Below, in pieces: positions 47,717-59,209 of a stretch of 64,000 bases of DNA (positions within the stretch are counted from its first letter, which is position 1; each line of letters opens with the position of its first letter). This DNA comes from Basidiobolus meristosporus CBS 931.73 (lineage: Eukaryota; Basidiobolomycota; Basidiobolomycetes; Basidiobolales; Basidiobolaceae). The notes below the pieces were generated by a model. It was given only the letters and a program-made list of their open reading frames with translations, was not told where the DNA came from and searched no databases. Location of the stretch: assembly GCA_002104905.1 (NCBI GenBank), contig MCFE01000054.1, positions 124,001 to 188,000 of the forward strand, written 5' to 3'. The position numbers were made by a program, and so were the translations under genes.

Positions 47717-49781
47717 ATGACAGCCTTCACTGGTCAGAAACGTAAAAAAGCAGTAGATTGGAATGCCTATTACAAGAACGGTTACCCTCAAGAAGTCATA
47801 GTAATAGAAGATTCTCCGCCTCCAGCTTTACCAAGTCTATTTCCTACAAATACAAACACCATCGACCTTTCCAATAGAGCTCAAGAACTCCAGTCTTCTT
47901 TGTTAGCCCAGAGCCTGCCCCATTCTACTACCTCTAAGCGCCGTAAGAAAGACGTCCCTGCAAGCCAACTTAAGAACGCCTACAATAGCACAACCAATTC
48001 ACTACAGCAGGATAAGGTAGGGAAACGACCACTACTTTAGCGATTTTGTCTGCCAAGCATGTGATAGAACCAAAAGCCTTATCCAGATCGTCAAACCGAG
48101 AACTGACAGATTTTCATGATTTTATAGCTGCCTTCTTCTGTATCTACTAGCAACCAAAGTGGGCAGCAACCTCCATATGATGACAAAGAAGGCCATTACA
48201 TTATTGTCGAAAACGAAGATCTGACTCCAAGATGTAAATTTGGTATATCCAAAACTTCTAAACTGGATAGGTAATAATCAAATCTTCGTTGCAGATAAAA
48301 TCATGCAGCTTTTGGGCCAAGGAACATTTGGCAAGGTTGCAGAATGTTGGGATAGAGTCAATCGCTCGTACTGTGCCATCAAAATCATCCGTGCTGTACA
48401 AAAGTATCGAGACGCTTCCAAAATTGAAATTCGTGTCCTCAAGACGCTCAGAGAGCGAGATCCTTTCAACCTTAAGTATGTCGCAACTAACTATGTTTTT
48501 CTTCTGGCTTGCGCTAACTATTCTTTATTTTGTAGCAAATGTATTCATCTGAATGACTGCTTTAATTTTCGTAATCATATTTGTATGGTATTCGATCTGT
48601 TAAGCCAAAGTTTGTTCGACTTTTTGAAAGACAATATGTTTGCCGGCTTTCCACCTCACCATATTCAGCACTTTGCGAAGCAGTTGTTGACCAGTGTTGC
48701 TTGTAAGTGCTCTCTTTCTTCCCTAATACTGCGATCACCGTTCTCATTTGGTACATTGTGAAGTTTTACATGACCTGCGCTTGACCCATACCGATCTGAA
48801 GCCTGAAAATATTTTGCTGGTCAATAATGACAGCAGGATAGTTCCGTCCACCGTAAGAAGCTCATGTTCAGCTCTAGCCGTTGCATCCTTCGTACTCATA
48901 TTCGTTTTGTAGCGACACAACAACAAGAACATGAAGGTGTTATTGGACTCGGAAATTCGACTTATCGATTTTGGTAGTGCAACCTTCGAGGCGGAGTATC
49001 ACAGTTCAGTTGTTTCCACAAGGCATTACAGAGCCCCAGAGATCATTCTAGGTATGACGGATACTCTTGGGCGCCAGCTGGGGCACTTTTATGTTGACAG
49101 TCTTTTTGATTTCTTCAGGTACCGGATGGTCTTATCCTTGCGATATGTGGTCAATTGGATGTATTCTAGTTGAACTGTTTACTGGTGATGCGCTATTCCA
49201 AACGCACGATGACCTTGAGCACTTGGCTATGATGGAGATTGTTGTAGGAAAAGTACCGGATCGTATAGTTAGGGGCCTAGGGTAAGCAATCCACAGTGCT
49301 TGTCACAATCGGCTGCACAGTCTATTTAGTATGTAGCATGCACGGATGCTGATCCAACTTGCCATTCACAGTCGTAATACCCAGAAATATTTCAAGAATA
49401 GTCGACTGAATTATCCCAACCAAGACACAAATCGTACTAGCCAGAAGTACGTCAAAAACATGAAACCTATAGAGGTGGAGATAGTCATTCTTGATTAACC
49501 AAAGCCCTTACTCATTAACCATTTGATTTCAGTCTATCATTCCTCCCTTAACTAATTGTAATGCCTACCTCCTGGACCTTGTTAAAAAAATGCTCACCTA
49601 CGATACCGCCCAACGCATCACTGCACGAGAGGCCTTGAATCATCCTTATTTCTCGATTCAATTCGACGATAGAGGCGAGGAAATTGTGCCTTCATCGCAT
49701 TATTCCACACTAGATTATCCGTCGCGGGTCAACAGACTTACGAGTGGATGGCCAACCAATACAAACTATGATATTCGGTAA
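47717..49781 (+). CDS. LAMMER-family dual-specificity protein kinase (Kns1/Lkh1-like)
   Basis: CLK/LAMMER kinase that phosphorylates SR-type splicing factors and links stress to growth; yeast Kns1, fission-yeast Lkh1. Nine exons: 47717-48016, 48128-48233, 48295-48475, 48536-48702, 48764-48852, 48913-49051, 49119-49281, 49372-49474 and 49533-49781, about 498 aa. The N-terminal region carries [11 protein letters not shown], a SUMO-interaction-like motif. Kinase parts: [16 protein letters not shown] (P-loop), CAIKIIR (Lys), [11 protein letters not shown] (catalytic loop), LIDFGSA (DFG), [26 protein letters not shown], the signature [17 protein letters not shown], and [12 protein letters not shown] splice at the last codons could extend the end to 49894. 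The LAMMER box variant EHLAMME identifies the subfamily. The length is moderate because the N-terminus is short. Confidence 0.94.
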
Positions 49782-49894
49782 GTGCTCGGAAGTAGTGCAT
49801 GCCGTTTAGTGCGCATTCATGATGTATACCTATCTAACGGTACGACTCTTCTCATAGCTGCACTGGACAACCAAATTGGGCATATCAGTACTAG

Positions 49895-50694
49895 AACATC
49901 GGCGATATGTCCTATGCGGTATCGTTGTCGTCTACCAAGGACTTATATAAGTTCCAAAGCATATTCTCTTTTGTATTTTCCCAACCAAGGTAGCCCTAGA
50001 TGCGCCACCATCCTCCTTGAATCTGCGAAGACTCCTGGATTATCTTTTGAATCTCAACGCTGATTGTCCTTCACTGCAATACGGTTTGCCGCGTTGAATA
50101 CAAAAGGCATAAAAATAGGATTTTCAGTGATTCATTTCGCGATGGCACCTTCCCTCCGCTTTTTTTAGAATGAGTACTTGTCACTCGACTTTTGGATTGT
50201 ACAGACCCTATTTCTACTACTTCACCAGGCTGCTCACCATCATATTGGTCAATATCAAACCTATACTTCAGCCTGCATCTGAGCATTTACATCATGCCCA
50301 TACGTGCGCCATAGCTTGATTCACTCTTACTTCTTGTCTCGATCTGTGCTCAACTAGTATCAAACAGCCAAATAAAGGCGCCTTTTATTGCTGAGACAAA
50401 TGCGTAATCTCAACGAGAATCATGCTTGGCTAAGCTAAGTTTTAATGAGCTTCCGATTGACTCTCTAACACCCATTGGAAGCTCACACACGATGTTGGTG
50501 AAACCGATATCGCAATGCCGATATTGCCTGACCAATTCTATCGACTTTCAGGGATCAAAATCACCGGAATCCCAGAATCGTAACCAACCGAGTCCGTTTT
50601 ACCAAAGTTTTTCATTGCAAATAGAAAATCTTGATGTGATATAAATTCGGTAGGCCGAGTGACACTGAGGGTTTCTGGATTACCAAACAAAACG
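49895..50694. other. Intergenic between kinase and nucleoporin genes
   Basis: About 800 bases without a recognisable gene; promoter of the Nup42-like gene at the right end. Confidence 0.5.
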
Positions 50695-52236
50695 ATGGCA
50701 ATCTGTAAATTCTTTCTCCAAGGGCGATGCGCTTTTGGTGCATCCTGCAGAAATGAACATCGTCGACCAAACGATAACAACTCGAACTCAGCAACAAGTA
50801 AGAACCTTCCGAATATTTTTGAACAGTCCATTCGAATTCAACTTGCTCTCTATCACTAGCGGGTTTCGGTGCAAAGACGGGGTGGAAAAGTAACAGCAAC
50901 GACGGCTTCTACAATAAGAACAAAACCACCAACAGCTCCTCAGGTGAAGTCATCACGTTAGTATATTTCGCAGCCCTTTCTGATTTGTGACCGTTGGAGC
51001 TAACTCTCTCGATCTAGTACACAAAGCGTGTTGGAAGATCTCAGTGATGGACAGAAACCTATGTGGCCATTTTCTGTTTACTCTCCATTGAAATCCGGAC
51101 CCAACATGATCACCGGGACTGATCTATCGTTCGAAGAAGCACGCCTACAATTTTATACCGAAATGAAATCGATGGGCAATGCTAATCAATATGTAAGTTG
51201 GATCTCCAAGATTGAGTCGCTCGAATTGTTTTGCTCAATAGAACTTGACCGTTTTTAGATCGCGCAAATCAACAGCATGCAGCAAAACATCACCTCCCAA
51301 ATCAACAACATCAAAGGGAATCCTCGCGCTGCTATTGATCGTGTCAAGAATAACACTTCCGGCTCGGCTTTCGGCAACACTGGCTCATCCGCGGGAGGAG
51401 CATTCGGCAGTGGAACAACAGGGGGTGCGTTTGGCAGTACGGGAGGCGCATTCGGCAGTGGAAACACTGGCGGAGCGTTTGGTAGTGGAAGTGCTGGCGG
51501 AGCGTTTGGTAGTGGAAACACAGGAGGAGCATTTAGTAGCGGAAGCACAGGAGGAGCGTTCGGCAGCGGAAATACCGGAGGAGCGTTTGGTAGCGGAAGC
51601 ACAAGAGGGACATTCGGCAGTGGGGCTACGGGTGGAGCATTCGGAAGTACAGGTACAGTAAGTGCGTTCGGTGCCGGTGGTTCGGGCTTTGGCACAAATC
51701 AACAACCCAGTGCGAATGCCTTCGGCAATACTGTCAGTGGGTTTGGTAACAACACTCCAGCAGTGTCGGCTTTTGGAAATCAAGCTGGTTCATTCGGTAC
51801 TGCGGCCAACCAAACACCGGCTTTTGGACAAACTGGGTTTGGCAATTCGCAGAGCACCACAACAGCCTTTGGACAAACCACAGCTTTTGGGCAACAACAG
51901 ACGACACCAAATGCTAGTCCATTTGGAAATAACGCCGGTGGAGCCTTTGGCCAGAACAGTAGTGGAACTCAGTCAGCATTTGGTAACTCTACTGGTCAAA
52001 CAACAGGCTTCTTTGCAAGTGTCAACTCAGCACCGCCAACATCCTTCTTTGGATCGCAGGCCGGACAAACCAATGGTTTTGGCCAAGGAGGTAACCAGAA
52101 TCTTGGAAATGTCGGTGCATCCAATACTCCTATCAGTTCACTACAACCTCAAGAACTCGAAGCCTTTCAGGCACCCCAGTTCCAATATCAGCATGTGCCT
52201 GAGGTAGATCCGCCAGTGGAACTCCGGACCGCTTGA
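50695..52236 (+). CDS. NUP42: Nup42/Rip1-like FG nucleoporin with CCCH zinc finger
   Basis: Cytoplasmic-side nuclear-pore protein for mRNA export; Nup42 (hCG1/NUPL2, Amo1) pairs with Gle1 to activate Dbp5. Four exons: 50695-50797, 50860-50956, 51018-51192 and 51259-52236, giving 450 aa. The N-terminal CCCH finger is ICKFFLQGRCAFGASCRNEH. It is followed by a Gln/Asn/Ser-rich linker, then a segment LEDLSDGQKPMWPFSVYSP resembling the part after the finger in other Nup42 proteins, then a coiled stretch (MQQNITSQINNIKGNPRAA). From about residue 150 come FG repeats, first a tandem array of nine-residue GGAFGSGxT units, later irregular FG/FGN/FGQ units. The C-terminus, after QPQELEAFQAPQF, fits the Gle1-binding end. 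Introns 60-66 nt. Confidence 0.93.
51406..51652 (+). repeat. Tandem 27-base repeats encoding GGAFGSGxT
   Basis: About nine copies of a 27-base unit, some shortened to 18 bases (GGAFGST), lie within the nucleoporin gene. Substitutions sit mostly at third positions or in the variable residue. Because of the repeat, several other frames are open here too; they are by-products. Confidence 0.9.
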
Positions 52237-55200
52237 TGAATCACCTACCAACTACAGATTACCACTGATGATATCAATGTCGCACCCAAAGAACAGTGAT
52301 AGTATTCATGTTGAAATGATTCACTGATGTAAATATCAATGACGGTATGGTTACAGAACAATCTATCTAGAAGTACAATGGCAGCTTTATCAATAATAAA
52401 TATATGGCTACAATCAACCACCCACCCATAGTTGCGTACACAACTCCAATATGTTGAAACCAAGCATTTTTAGATATGGTGCGGATTTATAACTGTCATA
52501 TCAGAGCATCTTCATCTAATCACCCATTGTATTGCTAGCAGGTGAGGCTTCGATCTAATAGGCCCTTGCAGTAGATCTCATCTAACAAAATCCTTGCGAA
52601 CATCCTTTCATTCAAGGCAATAGACTCTAGCTAACTTAAAGTCTACTGCTGTGCACAAAACCCATGTTTATTTGGTGATCCCAGTAACCATGGATACCAG
52701 CATCGTTTGTAATGGACGGATCCTTGAAAAAGGAAATTAGGCAGAGCCGTGGGGATATGACCATGTATCACAGATGCTCTCTACTTCCGCTGGGGTAGTT
52801 ATTATTGTTGGTATGGAAATAGTTATAAACAGACTGTTGATGAATCCAATCCCTTGTGTGTCGCCGTGGCAATCGCGGGAAGAGGAAGGGATGCTCTATA
52901 CAAGATGTATGCATGTTTTCGAACCACTGCCTGGACACGGTCACATCGAAGCTATGCAAGCTTTGAAATGCATCCGAACATATCAGCGATATCTCAGATT
53001 ACATAAACACACCCAATCTGACAATACCGAAAAAGGCCCTGTCACTTACCATGACACACTGCCTGCGGAGCCGAAGCCCCAGAGGTAACATGAAGCGAGG
53101 AATATAGTAAATCTCATTTTACTTGATGCTTCATCGAAGATGCCGAAGAGCACAGGAGCTTTCGCCAGCCAGAAGATCAAAATCTAATAAGAGAATATGG
53201 AATAGCTGAGATTCATTCCCAGCAAACTTTTCCCCATCTAACCGATAATCAAGTCGCCACAAGATGTATCTACCACCATCCATGACACACCGCTTACGTT
53301 ACATTGATGCTGACACACATCCAAACCAAACCACAAATTAGTCATATCGAGTTGACTGAAGTCTTCTCCTCCAGGCTCCGCAACGTGTGAAGTCCACGCA
53401 GTTGTGAAAGTAATGTAGGACAGACCTTTGGGTTGTCGTCAGTAAACAGCTTGCACACTGCTTGTACAAAAAAGCGAGGTTCACAAACAAATTAGTGAGT
53501 TACGCTCGGTTTTCGTTAACTGTACCACCAAACCTCCCAGCCACGACAGAAGTCCTTGACAAAATGTCTGAGCCCTCCATTTAATCTATCTTGGATCATC
53601 GGGATCTGGATATGATGGTGGTCTTCAAATATATACGCTTCGATCGAGCATGAATGGATAACGGCTGATCTGATGTTTTTGATGATAACTCAGGGTTTAA
53701 TTCAGAAGGTCGATTGAGTTACGTTCCTCAATGGGCAAGATCACTAGAAACACAGACGTATCGGGTGTATAGACCAATGTATACTCCCTATGAGCTCAGA
53801 TGTTTAAGCATACTCCTTGTAATTTGTGAGAATAGATCCACCTAGTAGGGAGATTGCGGCAGAGCTCCATTGCTGCTGGAGAATCCACCGGCTTTTCTAA
53901 GCTATATCAAAGAATGAACCTTTTTCCAAACCAATCGTGACAACGTTCCTCAACAGTGGGCCAGAGGCAGAGTGGTTGGAGTTTACACTTGAATGCTTGG
54001 TTGTTATACATTGGCCCGAAAGATTCAGAAACAGTATTGGATCATTTCTCAATGGAGGTTATATACATTCACAGGCCAAGTATATGATCCGAAGACATGT
54101 ACTTGACTATCATGCGCACCATCTGCAGCGCGAGGCCCCTGACCGTACATTAGGGCAGTGGATATCTAATATACTGATAGGATGGGTGGTGTGATTTTAA
54201 GATGTGCCCGAAGTGCCTGGTTTTGTGTGAAGTGTCCGAAGTATGTGGATATTAAAGGTTCTGATTGCAAACATAACCCAAATAACCTTTGTATCGATCA
54301 GATGAACCTGTTGAGTGTCTCCCTGCTCACACTGTCAAATGCAGATGGGTTATTGTTTACCCAAAAAGACAACTGGGTCCAATTAGGTGCAGTGGCCTTT
54401 TTGTTTGATTTCTGCTTTCTGATGATAATCATCTGCGTATTTACAAGGATTGAAATAACAACTTACGAGTGAATGACGACCAATAGGTGGCCTGAGATCT
54501 TCTTAGTTATCTTCGGAATCCCGGATATAGATGAAACGAGCACCGCTCTGTTTCTTTTAGCATCTCAGGTAGCTCAGGCTAAATTTTCCAACAACAGTTC
54601 CCTCGTGTGAGGGTCTAGAAGAGTTTCTTTTTGCCTCGAGAGGCTTTCTTGTTGGTGTGTACATGTGCCATGGAAAATCAGGTCAGCTGTGGGCCAGAAT
54701 AGCATGTGGTGACACTGAGAACATGTTATCACCTGTCCTAAACAAGCTCTGCGCTCATTCCTGGAATCCTACGCACATCTTTGTATACCTTTCGAACATT
54801 CTTTTCGGCGAGCTCATTTTTACCTGCATAAAGTTATGCCATTATACTCGAATGTGTTTGCTGGTGTAAGAAAGCACCAACATAAGGACAAACTGCTCAG
54901 AGTACCTGCAAAGGTAGCACACACTGAATAACAACATTGTCGGATAATCCATGCGACCACAGGCCACAACCCGAGCACCGCAAAGCCGACTAGAATAGTC
55001 GATAATCTCATTACTCTTGTCCTATAAGTATCATACACATGGTTGCACACATATTTTACAAAGTCTGTTCAGTTGTATACGCAACGTGTAGGATCGCCTT
55101 GAGAAAGTATCGCGATAAGAGTTTGATCTATTATGAGAATTTCTGATTTAAAGGGCAAAACCACTTCATGTAGGACTTTCTGCTCCAGCAAAAAGATAGC

Positions 55201-56202
55201 TGGAAATATCACTCGAATGGACAGATAGCCTATTTCGCAGGCTAATTCTGTTATGTTCGACTCTGTCTAGCAGCTCTTCGAACAGTCGGCACATGGATGT
55301 ACGTTATGGTTAAAACAAGCAGTTCTATATCTTGTCCATTTAACTGAAATGGATTGGTCTCTTAGATAAACCCTTATTCCGTGCTGTTATCTTATCACTC
55401 ATTTGATTTATTTATTGCAAATAAAATCCACTGTAATTTGGAATGTGAGAAAAACCTAGTGATACTAGGGAACATGGGGCCGGCGATTCAACTGACTCAA
55501 AACCCACATAATATACTATATATTAGGCACAACTCTGGTGATTAGAGCAGTGGTTTGGCCAAATTACAAAACAGGCCAACCAGGGGTCGAGAGGGAGATG
55601 TTTCCAAATTTGGTTTTTGGGAGGGCAAACTTTATTTATGCCAAAAGAGTTTAAATGTTACTACAGGAATATGAAGCGTATTGTACTGATTTGATTTTGA
55701 ACAGTAGAACCCATTCATTGCAACGGATCATCTGGATCTAATTTCCACATTGAGCATTAGTCAGTAACTTGGGACGCTACTCACTAGGTTTCATGCATCT
55801 GAATTTCTCATTTAAGCCCAGCCTCCTCAACATTGTCCTTCTCGTTAACTTTCCATTCTTCTACAACTATCTCCCGAGATTACGGGATTTGTTCGTGTTT
55901 GTCCCTTTATATATACGCTGCTTTGACTCTCTCAAGCGTGTATTGGATCTTTGAGTCTTTGCAATTATTCTTTGTTAGTCGGTGTACAGTGACTTGCTTG
56001 GCCATTACATTTCCACCAGGTGTTTTTATATTTGCCGAGGTATGTATCACTCTATTGTAGCTTAGCCTTGTCTTGTTTAGCACCCGATACTTTGCCGTAG
56101 AGCCTATACTTCAATCTTTGCATGCTTCCTTGTCAACTTCCGGACTTTCTTTAACTCTTTCCACGCCATGCTAGCCAATTTCTTCGCTTTTCTCCTCTGA
56201 TC
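52237..56202. other. Gene-poor region, no gene recognised
   Basis: Four kilobases with open frames under 105 codons, for example 52774-53088 and 54182-54472. Neither shows a recognisable domain or consistent splicing. A TATATATA stretch near 55909-55915 is too far from the G-alpha start to be called its promoter with confidence. Confidence 0.45.
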
Positions 56203-57532
56203 ATGGGTTGCTGTGTTAGTCATGACGACTTGGAAGGAAGACGTAAGAACGACGAAATCGAAAACCAACTGAAAAAGGATCGTGTAACTCAGAAGAATGA
56301 GGTTAAGATGCTGCTCTTAGGTACCTGCCAAATGGGATCGATTTTGCAGAACTGGGCAATGAATTAAACATCTCGTTGTTTAGGTGCTGGAGAGTCGGGG
56401 AAAAGTACAGTCCTGAAGCAAATGAAACTAATTCATGAGGGAGGGTACAGTGTTGATGAAAGGGAGTCCTACAAGGAGATAGTCTACTCTAATGCCATAC
56501 AGTCTATGAGAGTAATCTTGGACGCGATGTCAAAAATGGGCATTTCTTTAGCCGACGAAAAGAATGCCCTACACGCAAATGTGATACTTGAGCTTCCACC
56601 TCAGATTGAGGGTGATACCCTAGCATCGGAGGTTGCCGATGCAATCAAGGCGCTATGGAAAGATGGCGGTGTTCAGGAATGCTTCAGTAGATCCAGAGAA
56701 TACCAACTCAATGATTCGGCCAAATAGTAAGTATCAGTGTTCCACTGATCTCAGTGTGCTATCTGATCTAAATATTAATGTACACCATTTTATTTGAAGC
56801 TATTTTGACTCTATAGACCGTATCTCTCATATTGACTACATCCCGACTGACCAGGATGTTTTACGTTCCCGCGTAAAAACCACCGGGATCACTGAAACAA
56901 CATTCCGCATTGGGGAACTCACGTACCGCATGTTGGATGTGGGTGGTCAACGATCCGAGCGTAAGAAATGGATACATTGCTTTGAGAATGTCACCGCCAT
57001 TGTGTTCATGGTGGCCATTAGCGAGTATGATCAGACTCTGATTGAAGATGAATCAGTGGTAATTTCCCTTTGTAGAGCCGAACTCATCCCAACCGTTGAT
57101 TGATAACTATTTCCAACACCCCAAATAGAATCGCATGCAAGAGGCACTGACCCTGTTTGATTCAATTTGCAATTCCCGGTGGTTTGTCAAGACATCGATT
57201 ATCCTTTTCTTGAATAAGATCGATATATTCAAAGAGAAGCTCAAAGTCTCCCAGATCAGTAAATACTTTCCCGACTACCAAGGTAAGCATCGCAGAACAC
57301 ATGGGCTCTTGCCTACGTATTGACCATCCAGGATTACATTCAAGGTGGAAGTAACTATGAGTTGGCTTGTCGGTATATCATGGAGCGCTTTGTTGCCCTG
57401 AACCACTCAGATAACAAGCAGATCTATACCCATTTCACCTGTGCCACCGATACTGATCAAATCAAATTTGTCATGGCTGCCGTGAACGATATCATTATCC
57501 AGGCCAACTTGCGAGACTGTGGTCTCTTATAA
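56203..57532 (+). CDS. Heterotrimeric G-protein alpha subunit
   Basis: Membrane-anchored GTPase that relays receptor signals (pheromone, nutrient, cAMP). Five exons: 56203-56320, 56384-56726, 56800-57058, 57129-57282 and 57345-57532, giving 353 aa, the standard length. All nucleotide-binding motifs are intact: GAGESGKS (P-loop), RVKTTGI with the switch I Arg and Thr, DVGGQRSE (switch II with catalytic Gln), NKID and TCATD. The N-terminus MGCC has the myristoylation Gly2 and palmitoylation Cys3/Cys4. The C-terminus CGLL keeps the Cys at -4 of Gi-type subunits, like fungal group I. A palmitoyltransferase gene lies 1.7 kb downstream. Group assignment is from the termini only. Confidence 0.96.
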
Positions 57533-59209
57533 ATCAATGAGCCTGCGGTCTTTACATAGCCGAGTTCACTCATGGATTTGTTCCTTACACCTTTCCTTAC
57601 ACTTCATTTAATTTAAACCAGCACGTGATTCAGCCACCCACCTTTCTCGTGATTTGATTGAATACTTTGTAGTTACTTCACCAACCACTTTTGCTATGCA
57701 TAGCTTTATCTGAGCAGTTTCTTCTATGTTTTGATAACTTCCCTACCCTGAGCCCATACAGTACAGCAACCTCCACCGGATTCTACTCGCCTTTCACATA
57801 ATTAATCATGAGTTGCAGCTTAACATACTACCGAACGATGTTTCATTATAAACTCGATATCGAAATTATATCCTGGTGCGAAGTTTCTAGGATACACCAA
57901 TTGGATTCCGAAGGCCGCAAATACCATCGCACCTGTTAGCAAAAAACTGTAAAGGGCATTGAGCAAAAAGTGGCCGATACTCAATGCCACAACGGGTATG
58001 TGGCTGCCTGAGTAACGGTATCCCAGTATCATAAATCCATATTGTGTTCTAATTTAACCTCAAGCGATCAAATTTGTTGGAACACAGATTTGATGTGGTA
58101 AAGAAACCCTAGCTACTGGACTGCGATTTGTTGGAACTCCATGACTCGGAATCACTTGTTTGACCATCGTGATGTGTTGCATGTCCCGTTCGTAGTACAA
58201 CCATTATTTTGTTGGGGGCTTATAGGCTTTGGGTGTGTATCCATAGTAAGCATATATGGCAATGGCTTTGTTGATGATCTGATACCAAAGACCACGCCTT
58301 CGATTATAGGCTAACCTGAGGCATGTCAGATGGTGGTCTCACTTCTGATAGGCAGCACATTGAAAGATGCTGCTCCTGACAATAATAGGCTTTGGTATTA
58401 GTCTTAATGAGCCAGTACACGTTAAACAGACCTTAGCAATAATGTGCCACGCTAGCCAATAACCAGCCAAAAAGTGATTGGGACTTGATGCAGCCCTACC
58501 AACTGCGTATCACCCTGATTCGGAAATTCGGCAATTCGGTCTAATCAAGGGCACAGTGTTGGAATCGGTCCATGCTCATCATTTACATTCTCCACGGCCC
58601 GGCTATCAATAAGCATCACACCTAATCTAGTTGCAGATTTATGCTCGAAATTGTTCCGTAAATTCGAGTGCAAATGAGTATACTTCTAGGTGAAGCATGC
58701 CATAGCATTGGGCCGGTTGTGGATTGGCAATCGAGGAGCCTGTTTCCTTAAAATTAGAATGTAAGAGGTCATTAATGCTGATATATATGCACTCTAGGTG
58801 GCAGTTGATATACTTCTACCCCTAATGCGTCTAAGGAGTACCTATATTTTTGGCGCAAGAACGGCCCTAATTTATTCAAGCACAGCAAAATATCGCGATT
58901 GATGATTAAAATATCATACTCAATAAGGAGGGTGATGAATTGGGCCCAAATATATTATGCACTTCATTTCAAATGAGCTAGGTTCCAAGATTGGAAGCTT
59001 GGCTGTTATCCCCCTTAAAGTGTTTATTAAGAAATCCGCGTGGGCTAAGTTGTGAAAAGACTGAAGCTTGAGCAAGTGGGCTATTCTATCCTGTTCTCAT
59101 ATCTTCCAACACTTTCTTGCCTACTAAAATTATATACATATTGTCTACCAAACTTCGCCACTGTCTTTATCGTTTTAGAACATACACGTCGGGACAACTT
59201 GCTGACTAA
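57533..59209. other. Intergenic between G-alpha and DHHC genes
   Basis: Pyrimidine-rich 3' flank of the G-alpha gene, then AT-rich sequence. A minus-strand frame at 57820-58032 contains a short hydrophobic segment, but I see no family. No RNA gene recognised. Confidence 0.45.

Noticed and set aside
51255-51783. Long open frames on the minus strand and in another + frame across the FG-repeat array
   Set aside because: They arise from the 27-base periodicity, which keeps several frames open. The zinc finger, splicing and FG composition fit only the chosen frame.
52774-53088. 104-codon + frame
   Set aside because: No conserved domain, no splice partners and no neighbours to support it.
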